This document shows, piece by piece, positions 8,492 through 17,026 of a DNA stretch of 64,000 bases. Made by a program: the position numbers and the translations under genes. Numbering within the stretch: position 1 is the stretch's first letter; each line of letters opens with the position of its first letter. Source of the DNA: Polyangiaceae bacterium (GTDB lineage Bacteria; Myxococcota_A; Polyangia; Polyangiales; Polyangiaceae); NCBI GenBank assembly GCA_025936045.1, contig JAICUB010000039.1, forward strand, positions 1 through 64,000. Direction: 5' to 3'. The notes under the pieces were generated by a model. That model did no database searches, was not told where the DNA came from, and was given only the letters and a program-made list of their open reading frames with translations.

Positions 8492-8941
8492 ATGAACAAG
8501 CTGACTAGCCTACTAGCGATGGTCGCGCTCAGCGCGAGCGTCGCGATGGTGGGATGCGGCGGCGACGACGACGACAACGGTACCGGCGGTACCGGCGGCG
8601 CTTCTGCTGGTAAGGGCGGCTCTGCTGGCAAGGGCGGCAGCACGGCCACTGGCGGCAACGCTGGTACGACCAACGGCGGCAAGGGCGGTTCGTCCGGCTC
8701 GGCTGGCGCGGGCGCCAAGGGCGGCTCCGGCGGCAAGGGTGGTTCGTCCGGCTCTGCCGGTGAGACCTCCGGCGGCGCTGGCAACGAAGGCGGCGCGGCC
8801 ACGGGCGGTTCTGCGGGCGCGGCCGAGGGCGGCGCTGGCGGCGCGGCTACCGGCGGCTCTGCCGGTGCGGCCGAAGGCGGCACCGCTGGCGTTGGTGACA
8901 ACACCAACGGCGGCGCGGGCGCGGGCGGCAACAACAACTGA
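8492..8941 (+). CDS. Gly/Ser/Ala-rich low-complexity lipoprotein
   Basis: 149 residues. A lipoprotein signal peptide (MNKLTSLLAMVALSASVAM) is followed by a lipobox-like V-G-C22, then GGDDDD. The acidic residues after the Cys are followed by about 115 residues made almost only of Gly, Ala, Ser and Thr in motifs such as GGSAGKGG, GGSSGSAG and GGSAGAAEGG. The ATG has the best ribosome-binding site in the window (GGAGGAA, 7 nt away), its own promoter region and an excellent terminator, so it may be highly expressed as a single gene. Such tails look like flexible surface spacers. A related Gly/Ser/Thr-rich segment occurs in the Cys-rich lipoprotein at 59945-61336. Function unknown. Confidence 0.85.
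   Translation: MNKLTSLLAMVALSASVAMVGCGGDDDDNGTGGTGGASAGKGGSAGKGGSTATGGNAGTTNGGKGGSSGSAGAGAKGGSGGKGGSSGSAGETSGGAGNEGGAATGGSAGAAEGGAGGAATGGSAGAAEGGTAGVGDNTNGGAGAGGNNN
8789..8884 (+). repeat. Tandem 48-bp coding repeat (two copies)
   Basis: Codons 100-131 of the Gly-rich lipoprotein are two adjacent copies of a 16-residue unit reading GGAATGGSAGAAEGG plus A or T. Copy 1 is 8789-8836 and copy 2 is 8837-8884. The copies differ mostly at synonymous third positions, so the duplication is old or the amino-acid pattern is kept by selection. Confidence 0.85.
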
Positions 8942-9006
8942 TTTCTGCCCCAGCTTCGCCGCGGATTGCTCGAGCATCCGGGGCTTAGCTCGCAACAACG
9001 CGAAAG

Positions 9007-9034
9007 GGCGCGACGACGGTCGCGCCTTTTCTTT
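9007..9034 (+). terminator. Intrinsic terminator after the Gly-rich lipoprotein
   Basis: GGCGCGAC (9007-9014), tetraloop GACG, GTCGCGCC (9019-9026), then TTTTCTTT. A perfect 8-bp GC-rich stem with a U tract: a textbook rho-independent terminator about 65 bp after the stop at 8941. Confidence 0.93.
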
Positions 9035-9060
9035 ATTTGGGTTACGAGAAAGAGCGACTG

Positions 9061-9768
9061 ATGCGTGACGTGCGCGCTCTCGGCGGCCTCCTCGTCGTGC
9101 TCGGTTGCGCGAGCGCTCCGTCGCCGCGAGCTCCAGGGTCTGCAGTCGAGTTCGGCGAAGTATTGCCGTCCGGCTTCGAATCGCTCGGTCGGGTACACGC
9201 CGAGTGTCGCGTCGTCCCGCGAGACCGGAAGCTCGAGGGCGTTCCCGTCACGAGTCTCGCGTGCCGGCGGAGCGAGCTCGAGCGCGCGCTCGTCGAACAG
9301 GCGAACGCGCGTGGCGGCTCGCTGCTCGCAGACGCGCGCTGCCGAAAATCCGGGGCTCGGCTGGCATGCACGGCGCTCGTTGCGCGGCCGGCGAACGGCG
9401 CGTTGACGACGAGCCGGGCCTCCGCGCCCGAGGACGACGGCCTTCCCGCCACCGTCGCAAGCCACGTCTTCATCGACCTCGAGGCACATACAGCACGCTT
9501 CGAGCGCGGCGCGCGTTCGGCAAGCGCCGTCACCGAGTTCGCGGCGCTGCCGGTGGGACACGTCGAGCTCGGCGTGATGCGCGCGCGCTGTGACGAGCGC
9601 GCATGCGACGACGGCCAAGCGCGTGCGGGCCTCCGCCTCGCGGCCGGCGGACTCGGTGTTTCGGATCTCGCCGGGGTGCGCTGCTTTGCGCTCGACGGCG
9701 AACGCTCGTGCGTCGGCACGCTCGGCGTGAGCGAACGCGATCCCGACACCGATGCGAGCGCGCGCTGA
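9061..9768 (+). CDS. Hypothetical lipoprotein
   Basis: The ATG at 9061 gives MRDVRALGGLLVVLGCASAP, a short lipoprotein signal with lipobox V-L-G-C16. An in-frame TTG at 9037 lies inside the preceding terminator and is unlikely. The mature part (about 220 residues) is soluble and mixed alpha/beta with six Cys (for example AECRVVP, DARCRKSGARLACTA, RARCDERACDDGQ, GVRCFA, RSCVGT), suggesting disulfides in the periplasm or on the cell surface. It stands alone between a terminator and a convergent operon. No family recognised. Confidence 0.72.
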   Translation: MRDVRALGGLLVVLGCASAPSPRAPGSAVEFGEVLPSGFESLGRVHAECRVVPRDRKLEGVPVTSLACRRSELERALVEQANARGGSLLADARCRKSGARLACTALVARPANGALTTSRASAPEDDGLPATVASHVFIDLEAHTARFERGARSASAVTEFAALPVGHVELGVMRARCDERACDDGQARAGLRLAAGGLGVSDLAGVRCFALDGERSCVGTLGVSERDPDTDASAR

Positions 9769-9786
9769 CGAAGGGCGCGGCGCGCA

Positions 9787-10512
9787 CTACGCGCGACGCG
9801 TCGCCATCAGCACGAGAAATCCGCCGAACCAGCGCAGCGGGCTGCGTGTGACCACGCGCTCGGCGCGCGCGAGGGTCGAGCCGAGCAGTGGGACGCGGTG
9901 AACGAACGCCGCGGGCGTAAAGACGCGCAAGCCCCGTACCTCGTCGAGCTCGAGCGTCTCCGGGAGGAGGGAACGCAGCCGATGCGGCGCGTCCCAGCGG
10001 GTGAACACGTCCGCTTCCGAGCGACCGTCGGAGATCTTGCCGGGCCCGCCCAAACGCTTCGCGAGAAAGCGCAGGCTCCAAGGGTTGTAGAGCTCGGCGA
10101 GGACGCGCCCGCCCGGCCGGCACACGCGGGCCATCTCGCGCAGCGCCAGAGCGAGATCCGGTACGTGCGCGAGCACCTTGAAGCTCACGACCAGATCGAA
10201 CTCTGCGTCGGCGTAGGGGAGCGCCGTCGCGCTCGCTTCGTGCACCGTGAGCCCGCGGGAGCGCGCTTTTTCCAGCATGCCGGGCGACAGATCGATCCCC
10301 TCGGCGCGTCTGGCCGCACCCGCGAGCCGCTCGAGGATGAGCCCCGTCCCGCATCCGACTTCGAGCACGTCGCGGCCCCCGGCGAGCGGGAGGGCCACGT
10401 CGAGCTCGAGCTCGTCGAGGAGCGCGTGATAGCCGTGGTGGCGCTCCTTTTCGTAGCGCGTCGAGAAATCGTCGTAGTAGGCGCGCGCGCGGCTGTCGTC
10501 GTCGATCGTCAC
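9787..10512 (-). CDS. Class I SAM-dependent methyltransferase
   Basis: 241 residues, GTG start. Motif I VLEVGCGTG (49-57) binds S-adenosylmethionine; the following acidic residue is in EGIDLSPGMLEKA; ALPYADAEFDLVVS and LREMARVCRPGGRVLAE are motifs II and III of the UbiE/Methyltransf_11 group. The C-terminus (RWFGGFLVLMATRRA) is typical of small-molecule methyltransferases of this class. The start overlaps the glycosyltransferase stop by 4 nt (GTGA), so the two are translationally coupled. Together they may modify a glycan, glycolipid or secondary metabolite; the substrate cannot be read from the sequence. Confidence 0.88.
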   Translation of the reverse strand: MTIDDDSRARAYYDDFSTRYEKERHHGYHALLDELELDVALPLAGGRDVLEVGCGTGLILERLAGAARRAEGIDLSPGMLEKARSRGLTVHEASATALPYADAEFDLVVSFKVLAHVPDLALALREMARVCRPGGRVLAELYNPWSLRFLAKRLGGPGKISDGRSEADVFTRWDAPHRLRSLLPETLELDEVRGLRVFTPAAFVHRVPLLGSTLARAERVVTRSPLRWFGGFLVLMATRRA

Positions 10513-11615
10513 GAGAGGAGCCCATCGTAGAGGAGCTCGTACGCGGCCGCCATGCGTTCACGGCTGAAATCGGCCCGTGCGACCGCGCGCGCCGCCGCGC
10601 CGAGCGTTCGGCGCTCGCTGGCGTCGGCGAGCAACCGCGCGAGCTCCTCGGCAAGCGATGCGACGTGTGCCTGAACGGCGCGGGCGCCGCCGTTCGCCGC
10701 GAGCTCGGCGGCGGGCGTGCCCTCGGCGACGAGCACCGGACGCCCGAGCGCCATCGCTTCGAGTAACACGAGCGGGTAGTCCATCTTCGCGTACGCGACG
10801 GTCGACGGCAGCGCGACCACGTCCGCCGCGGCGACCAGCGTCAAAATCTCCGAAGTTTCCCCCACGAAGCGCACGCGCGCGTGGGTCGCGAGCTCCCGCG
10901 CGCGCTCGCGCAGCACGGCTTCCCTCGTGCGAGCAGCGTGGGTTTTCGGCCGGCAAGCGAGCGCGAGTTCGACGTCCGGCGGCAGCGCCGCGTGCGCTTC
11001 GAGCACGAGGTTGGCGGCGTCCCCGAACTCTAGATCACCAGGATAGAGCACGAGCGGCGCGTCGCGCGAAATGCCGAGGGCCGCGCGCAGGCGGGCTTTT
11101 TCGGCGTCGCTCGGCGGCTCGAGCGGCGGCACCGCGGGCGGGATGCGGGCGAGCCGTTCGCGCGCCACCCCCGCGTCGAGGAAGCGCCGCTCGGTGTGTC
11201 GCGAGAGCACCACGACTCGATCGCCGAACAGCACGCGCGCGACGTCCGCGCCGTCGTCCGGGACGCTGCACACCGTTTGCACGGTACGCATGCGGCGGGC
11301 AGCTGACGCGAGACGCGCCACGCTCGAGGTTTTCGGGTTCGGAGCGAAGAAGAAATGCCACGCGTCAGCCCGGGCGCCCGCGAGTAAACGCAGGAGAACG
11401 CGGCCGTTTTCGCGCAGGCCGGGACTGAAGGCGCCGCGCGCGTCGGGGTGCAGCGGCTCGATGCGAGCGCGACCGAGCGCGCCCGCGTCGCGACGCCGTC
11501 CGAAGGCGACGGCGTCGTAGCGCGTGAGGCCGAGCGCGAGATCGCGCACGAGGTTCTTGCTCGAATCGTTCCAGGGCGGGCCGAGCGGCTTGCTGACGAA
11601 AAGAACGCGGGGCAC
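10509..11615 (-). CDS. Glycosyltransferase, GT4/GT1-like (GT-B fold)
   Basis: 368 residues, GTG start (MPRVLFVSKPLGPPWND). The N-terminal Rossmann half has the VSKPLGPPWNDSSKN segment usual in GT4 acceptor domains. The C-terminal half contains PLVLYPGDLEFG, then RVRFVGETSEILTLVAAADVVALPS and YPLVLLEAMALGRPVLVAEGTPAAEL, which match the donor-binding EX7E region of GT4 enzymes. It transfers a sugar from a nucleotide-sugar donor, probably at the cytoplasmic face. It is first in a two-gene unit with the methyltransferase (4-nt overlap). Sugar and acceptor are unknown. Confidence 0.87.
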   Translation of the reverse strand: MPRVLFVSKPLGPPWNDSSKNLVRDLALGLTRYDAVAFGRRRDAGALGRARIEPLHPDARGAFSPGLRENGRVLLRLLAGARADAWHFFFAPNPKTSSVARLASAARRMRTVQTVCSVPDDGADVARVLFGDRVVVLSRHTERRFLDAGVARERLARIPPAVPPLEPPSDAEKARLRAALGISRDAPLVLYPGDLEFGDAANLVLEAHAALPPDVELALACRPKTHAARTREAVLRERARELATHARVRFVGETSEILTLVAAADVVALPSTVAYAKMDYPLVLLEAMALGRPVLVAEGTPAAELAANGGARAVQAHVASLAEELARLLADASERRTLGAAARAVARADFSRERMAAAYELLYDGLLS

Positions 11616-11633
11616 TGCGCGAAGGCCTCGAGC

Positions 11634-12077
11634 CTAGGCCCAGTCGAACGCGATCGGGACGTCGACCGCAGGGAGCAGGCTCAGCCGTACGGGGCAGTTG
11701 TTGGCGCGCTCTTCGAGGGCGGCGCGGGCCGTGGCGTCGATGCCCGCGGCCTGGGCGCCCGGGATCGTGAGCTTCACGTCCAGGCGCGCGACGCGGCGCG
11801 GCGGTGGCGTCATGTGCTTCACGACCACGATCGTCATGCCCTCGAGCGGGAGGTTCCGGTCCTTGGCGAGGATACCCATGGTGGTGGCCATGCAGGTGCC
11901 GAGCGCCGTCGCGAGCAGATCCGTGGGCGAGAAGCTCGCGCCGCGGCCCTGGTTATCGACGGGCGCGTCCGTCTCGAGCGCGACGTTCGACGGGCCGTGC
12001 ACGGCGCGGCAGTGAAGCTCGCCGGTGTAGGTGATGTCGATGCGTACCAAGCCGCTTGCCTCCGGTAGGGGAGACAC
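11634..12077 (-). CDS. OsmC/Ohr-family peroxiredoxin-like protein
   Basis: 147 residues. The family core is clear: SPTDLLATALGTCMATTM with Cys62 and ANNCPV with Cys128, the two redox Cys of OsmC/Ohr proteins, which reduce organic hydroperoxides by a thiol mechanism. The spacing of 66 residues fits the family. The GTG start at 12077 has no clear ribosome-binding site; a TTG ten codons later is an alternative. It diverges from the phosphatase gene with only about 16 bp between start codons, so the promoters must overlap. Confidence 0.9.
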   Translation of the reverse strand: MSPLPEASGLVRIDITYTGELHCRAVHGPSNVALETDAPVDNQGRGASFSPTDLLATALGTCMATTMGILAKDRNLPLEGMTIVVVKHMTPPPRRVARLDVKLTIPGAQAAGIDATARAALEERANNCPVRLSLLPAVDVPIAFDWA

Positions 12078-12093
12078 GTAGCACTAACGCCGC

Positions 12094-12749
12094 TTGGAGA
12101 TCCTCCTCGTTCGACACGGTGAGAGCGTCGGTAACGCGCAAGACCGCATGCAGGGCCGTTCGGATTTCCCGCTCACGGACCAGGGCCGCGCGCAAGCCAA
12201 GCGCCTGGGGGGCTGGCTCTCCGCCCTCGGGCTCGAGTGGCACGCGCTCTACGCGTCCCCGCTCGCGCGGGCGTGGGAAACGGCCGCGATCGTGCGTGCC
12301 GAGGCGAACGGCCCCGAGCCCTCGGCCGAGCCCGGGCTCGCCGAGGTGCACGCCGGCAGTCTCGAGGGCCTGACCTACGTCGAGATCGTCGAGCGCCACC
12401 CGAGCTACACCTCGCGCGGCGTCGGCGGCATCGGGGATTTCGCCGAGTTCGGCGGCGAGAGCTACGACGAGGTGCAGGCCCGCGCCGAGGCCGTGTATCG
12501 CCGGCTCGAAACGAAACATCGCGGCCACGCCGAGCGCGTCGTCTGCGTCGGTCACGGCGGGCTGAATTTCCAGCTGTTGAAGCGCCTGATCTGCGATCCG
12601 GTGCCGCGTGTGTGCATCGTGCGTATGGGCAACTGCTCGGCGACGCTCGTCCGGTTCCGCGAGCGGCGCGGCAAATTCATGGGTGAAATCGTGTGGCACG
12701 TGCCCGTCGAGCTCATGGGCGGGACGAGCCGTGAAGGGGCGCCCGTCGC

Positions 12750-12753
<4 letters not shown>
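12094..12753 (+). CDS. Histidine phosphatase (phosphoglycerate mutase-like)
   Basis: 219 residues. LVRHGES with the phospho-accepting His8, Arg59 in SPLARAWETA, Glu84 in GLAEVHAG and His154 in VCVGHGGLNF form the complete catalytic set of the histidine phosphatase (branch 1) superfamily, alpha-ribazole phosphatase/PGM-like. The start is TTG and a GGGGAGA lies about 20 nt upstream, so initiation is unusual. The stop overlaps the ATG of the XPB-type helicase by 4 nt (ATGA), making this the first gene of a three-gene operon. A phosphatase beside a helicase-nuclease pair could be coincidental; substrate unknown. Confidence 0.9.
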
Positions 12754-14110
<1,357 letters not shown>

Positions 14111-14111
<1 letters not shown>

Positions 14112-15319
14112 TGTTGAGCCCCGAACACGTGCGCGTCCGCCGGCGCGGAGCCGAGCTCCAAGTGCTCGGGCTCTCGGGGGAGCTCAAAGCACGCGCGGTC
14201 GAGCTCGCGCGCGACGTGCGGGCGCTCGCCGTCGAGCACGTCGGCCGGAGCCGCGAGGAGCTCGAGGACGCCTGGTCCGCGCTCGAGGTCGCTCCGCGCG
14301 AGCGCAAGATCCTGCTCGGCCTCGCGAAGCTCGTCGGGGACGACTGCGAATTCGAGGCGGGCGACGCGGAAGAGGCCGCGGGCCTGCGCGAGGAGTTGTT
14401 TGGGCTTGCCGCCACGCTGCGGCGCGACGCGGACGGCAGCTTCGACCGCACGGCCGTGATGGCGGACGTGGCCGCGCGCCGCGGTGTCGAACCGAGCGCG
14501 CTCGAAGCCCTACTCTACGCGGATTTGCGCGGAGCGCAGCGCCTCGTCGGCTGCAACGCCCCCGACGCGGCGCGCCTCGTCGAACGCTACGAGCAAGCGC
14601 AGGTGCAAGCAGTGCTGCTCCGGGCCGTACGCGTCGTCGCCGAGGTGCGTTGCGCGAGCGGGGACGCCTACCGGACGCTGTTCCAAAAACTCAAATTCCG
14701 GCGGCTCATGCACCGCGTGACGCCGCTCGAAGCGGGGGGCTACCGCATCGAAATCGACGGCCCGTTCAGCCTGTTTCAAGGCGTCGCCAAATACGGGCTC
14801 GAGCTTGCTCTCATGCTTCCCGCGCTCGAAGCCTGCACGAGCCTCACGCTGCTCGCGGAGGTGCGCTGGTCGAACCGCGGCAAGCCGCTCGCCTTTCGCT
14901 ACGAGCCCCGAACCCGGCTCACGAGCCTCGACAAGCCGTCGGTGCGCGACGAGGTGCAAGAGCTCCTCGACGGCGTGCGCGGCCTCGAAACCGAATGGAA
15001 CGCGAAGCTCGCCGACCGCGTGCTCGATTTGCCGGGTGCGGGCGTGTGCGCGCCTGACATCGTGCTCCGGCGCGAGCGCGACGGCGCGGAGGTGCTCGTC
15101 GAGGTGCTCGGCTACTGGAGCCGCGCGAGCGTGTGGAAGCGCGTGGAGCTCGCCCAACGCGGCCTCGGAGCGCGGCTCTTGTTCGTGGTAAGCTCGCGGT
15201 TGCGCGTGAGCGAGGAGGTGCTCGAGGAGACGGAGGAGGCCGCGCTCTACGTCTACAAGGGCCGCATCAACGCGCGCAGCGTCGTTCGCCACGCGGAGGC
15301 ACTCTCGGCGCGGGCGTGA
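14111..15319 (+). CDS. Bax1-like DUF790 nuclease, XPB partner
   Basis: 402 residues from the ATG in TGATG (a GTG one codon earlier is also possible). The DUF790 layout is visible: an N-terminal helical part that would contact the helicase, a central domain (YRTLFQKLKFRRLMHRV, GPFSLFQGVAKYGLELALMLPAL) and a C-terminal PD-(D/E)XK nuclease core with APDIVL (Asp316) and VEVLGYW (Glu331), then LLFVVSSRL. In archaea Bax1 binds XPB and nicks DNA beside a bubble, giving an XPG-like function. The direct start-stop overlap with the XPB gene supports a complex here too. Rare in bacteria compared with UvrABC. Confidence 0.88.
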
Positions 15320-15329
15320 GGCGCATCGC

Positions 15330-15863
15330 TCAGATTGGACCGATGCAGAGGTCCGTCACGGAGTGCGAATCGCAATAGTCGAGGACGCACGCCGTGAGCG
15401 CGTTGTCTTGCGTGGGGCACGCATCGAGCGCGCACATGTCGCCGGCCTTCGCCCGACACTTGAGCAAGCTCGAAAACGCTCCGGAGCAGCGCGCGGCTTC
15501 CGCTTGCGAAATCACGTCGTCGCAGAACGCTTGGCAGCTCTGGCCGAGGGCCACGCCCATGCAGCGCGCGCAGACCTTCTCGCAGAGGGAGGCTTCGTCC
15601 GGTGATGCGGTGTCGGGCGCCGTCTGAGCCTTGGTGGGATTTTGGCCGACTTCGGAGTCGACCGTGTCGGCGGCACCCGCGTCGGTCCCGTCGTGCCGCA
15701 CGGAAATTCCGCCGCAGGCGAGCGCCGCGAGCGCGGACACGAGGGCGACTGCGAGCCGCCGCGTTTGCGACGCGCGGCGCCGGGCACTACGCTCGTTCGG
15801 TGTCGCCCCGCGCCCCGAGCGAGCCGAGAGCGTGACCAGAGTAGCCGTCGTCGGCGGTGGCAT
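15330..15863 (-). CDS. Cys-rich hypothetical lipoprotein
   Basis: The mature part is clear: after RRLAVALVSALAALAC (a lipoprotein signal) follow an acidic Asp/Thr/Ala-rich linker and about 90 residues with ten Cys in a regular pattern (CEKVCARCMG, SCQAFCDDV, ARCSGAFSSLLKCR, MCALDACPTQ, ACVLDYCDSHSVTDLC), typical of disulfide-stabilised myxobacterial surface proteins. The start is uncertain: the nearest ATG (15863) gives a 51-residue leader overlapping the divergent PPOX-like gene, and no ATG, GTG or TTG lies between it and the signal core. A non-standard start is possible. It converges with the Bax1 gene, ending 11 bp from it. Confidence 0.65.
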   Translation of the reverse strand: MPPPTTATLVTLSARSGRGATPNERSARRRASQTRRLAVALVSALAALACGGISVRHDGTDAGAADTVDSEVGQNPTKAQTAPDTASPDEASLCEKVCARCMGVALGQSCQAFCDDVISQAEAARCSGAFSSLLKCRAKAGDMCALDACPTQDNALTACVLDYCDSHSVTDLCIGPI

Positions 15864-16902
15864 CGCAGGCGCGAGTATCGCGCTTTTTCGCGCGCGGCGC
15901 GGCGACGACGTGACCTTGTTCGAGGCGTCGCCCGTGCTCGGCGGGCAGCTCTCCACGCTGCTCGACGGCGGCTTCGTCGTGGAGCAGGGCGCGGAAGGGT
16001 TCGTCGCAGCCAGCGAGTCGGTCGGCGCGCTCGCTGGCGAGCTCGGCATCGAGGCGCGCATCGTGGGGCAGCTCACGACCAAGTCGTACGCCTTCGACGG
16101 CACCAAACTCCACGCGCTCGCGCGCGGTGAGGCCGCCCAGTTTCTCGGCTTCCAGGTGCCCCAGCGGGCGCTCGGACAGGGCATTCGTGCGTTCGCGACC
16201 GGCATGAGCGAGCTCGTCGAGTCGCTCTCCCAAAAACTCCGCACCATCGTCGACGTCCGTGTGAGCTCACCCGTAAAAGAGCTCACGTTGCGCGGCGGCG
16301 CGCCGGTCGTCGCCGTCGGTGACGCCGAGCTCGCCGTGGACCGCGTCTTCGTCGCGACGAGCGCTCAGCGTGCTTCGGAGCTGCTCGCGCCGAGCTTCGG
16401 TGCGCCGGCCGCCGAGCTCGGTTCCGCTCGGACGGTCTCGAGCGTTACCGTCTCGCTTGCGTACGAGCGCGGGTCGATCGAGCACGCGCTCGACGGCACG
16501 GGTTTCGTCGTCGCGGAGGGCGCCCAGCGCGAGGGCTTCCGTGCGTGCACGTTCACGACGTCGAAGCTCCCGGCGCGCGCGCCGGACGGCTACGCGCTCC
16601 TGCGCGCGTTCTTTCGTCCGAGTGGCGACGACCTCGCGACGCTCGACGACGCTGCGTGGGCGCGGCGCGCGGAGCGGGGAATTGCCGCGGCGCTCGCGCC
16701 GCGAACGGCGCCCGAGCGAGCCTGGGTAGCGCGCTGGCCTGCTGCGCTCCCCGTGTTCGACGCCGAGCATCGCGCGCGGGTCGCGGCGCTCGAAGCAGCA
16801 ATCGCCGGGTCCGGCGTGTTCGTCGCAGGCGCGGCGTTCCACGGCTCGGGCATCGATGGAGCGCTCGCGTCGGCGCGTCGCGTCGCAGAACACAGTGTGT
16901 GA
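15832..16902 (+). CDS. Short protoporphyrinogen oxidase-like FAD amine-oxidase family protein
   Basis: 356 residues from GTG at 15832, placing VAVVGGGIAGASIA (dinucleotide-binding GxGxxG) at the N-terminus. Then come GDDVTLFEAS, LGGQLST, FVVEQGAEGF, RAFATGMSELVESL, VFVATSA and FVAGAAFHGSGIDGALASA, the order found in HemY-type PPOX and related flavin oxidases. It is about 100 residues shorter than HemY: the substrate/membrane insertion that should lie between LHALARGE and FATGMSEL is missing. No other haem genes are nearby. It may be a PPOX with a reduced substrate domain or a different oxidase. The upstream region overlaps the divergent lipoprotein leader. Confidence 0.78.
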   Translation: MTRVAVVGGGIAGASIALFRARRGDDVTLFEASPVLGGQLSTLLDGGFVVEQGAEGFVAASESVGALAGELGIEARIVGQLTTKSYAFDGTKLHALARGEAAQFLGFQVPQRALGQGIRAFATGMSELVESLSQKLRTIVDVRVSSPVKELTLRGGAPVVAVGDAELAVDRVFVATSAQRASELLAPSFGAPAAELGSARTVSSVTVSLAYERGSIEHALDGTGFVVAEGAQREGFRACTFTTSKLPARAPDGYALLRAFFRPSGDDLATLDDAAWARRAERGIAAALAPRTAPERAWVARWPAALPVFDAEHRARVAALEAAIAGSGVFVAGAAFHGSGIDGALASARRVAEHSV

Positions 16903-17026
16903 CATGACGCACATCTCGGCCCGGCGGGCGTCACCGCAGCACTGCGTTAACGCCGGAAATTGCGCGCGTGAGCGCACGAATCCCGCGTTGCGGCTGCTGA
17001 AGTCCGCGTGATAGCGTCCACCTACG

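Noticed and set aside
8570..8940. Regular GGSAG spacing as a CRISPR-like array
   Set aside because: The periodicity is codon-level Gly repeats in one reading frame; no repeat-spacer pattern or cas genes.
8464..9618. 384-residue minus-strand open frame rich in PPAEPPV runs
   Set aside because: Reverse complement of the Gly/Ser/Ala repeats and of the lipoprotein at 9061.
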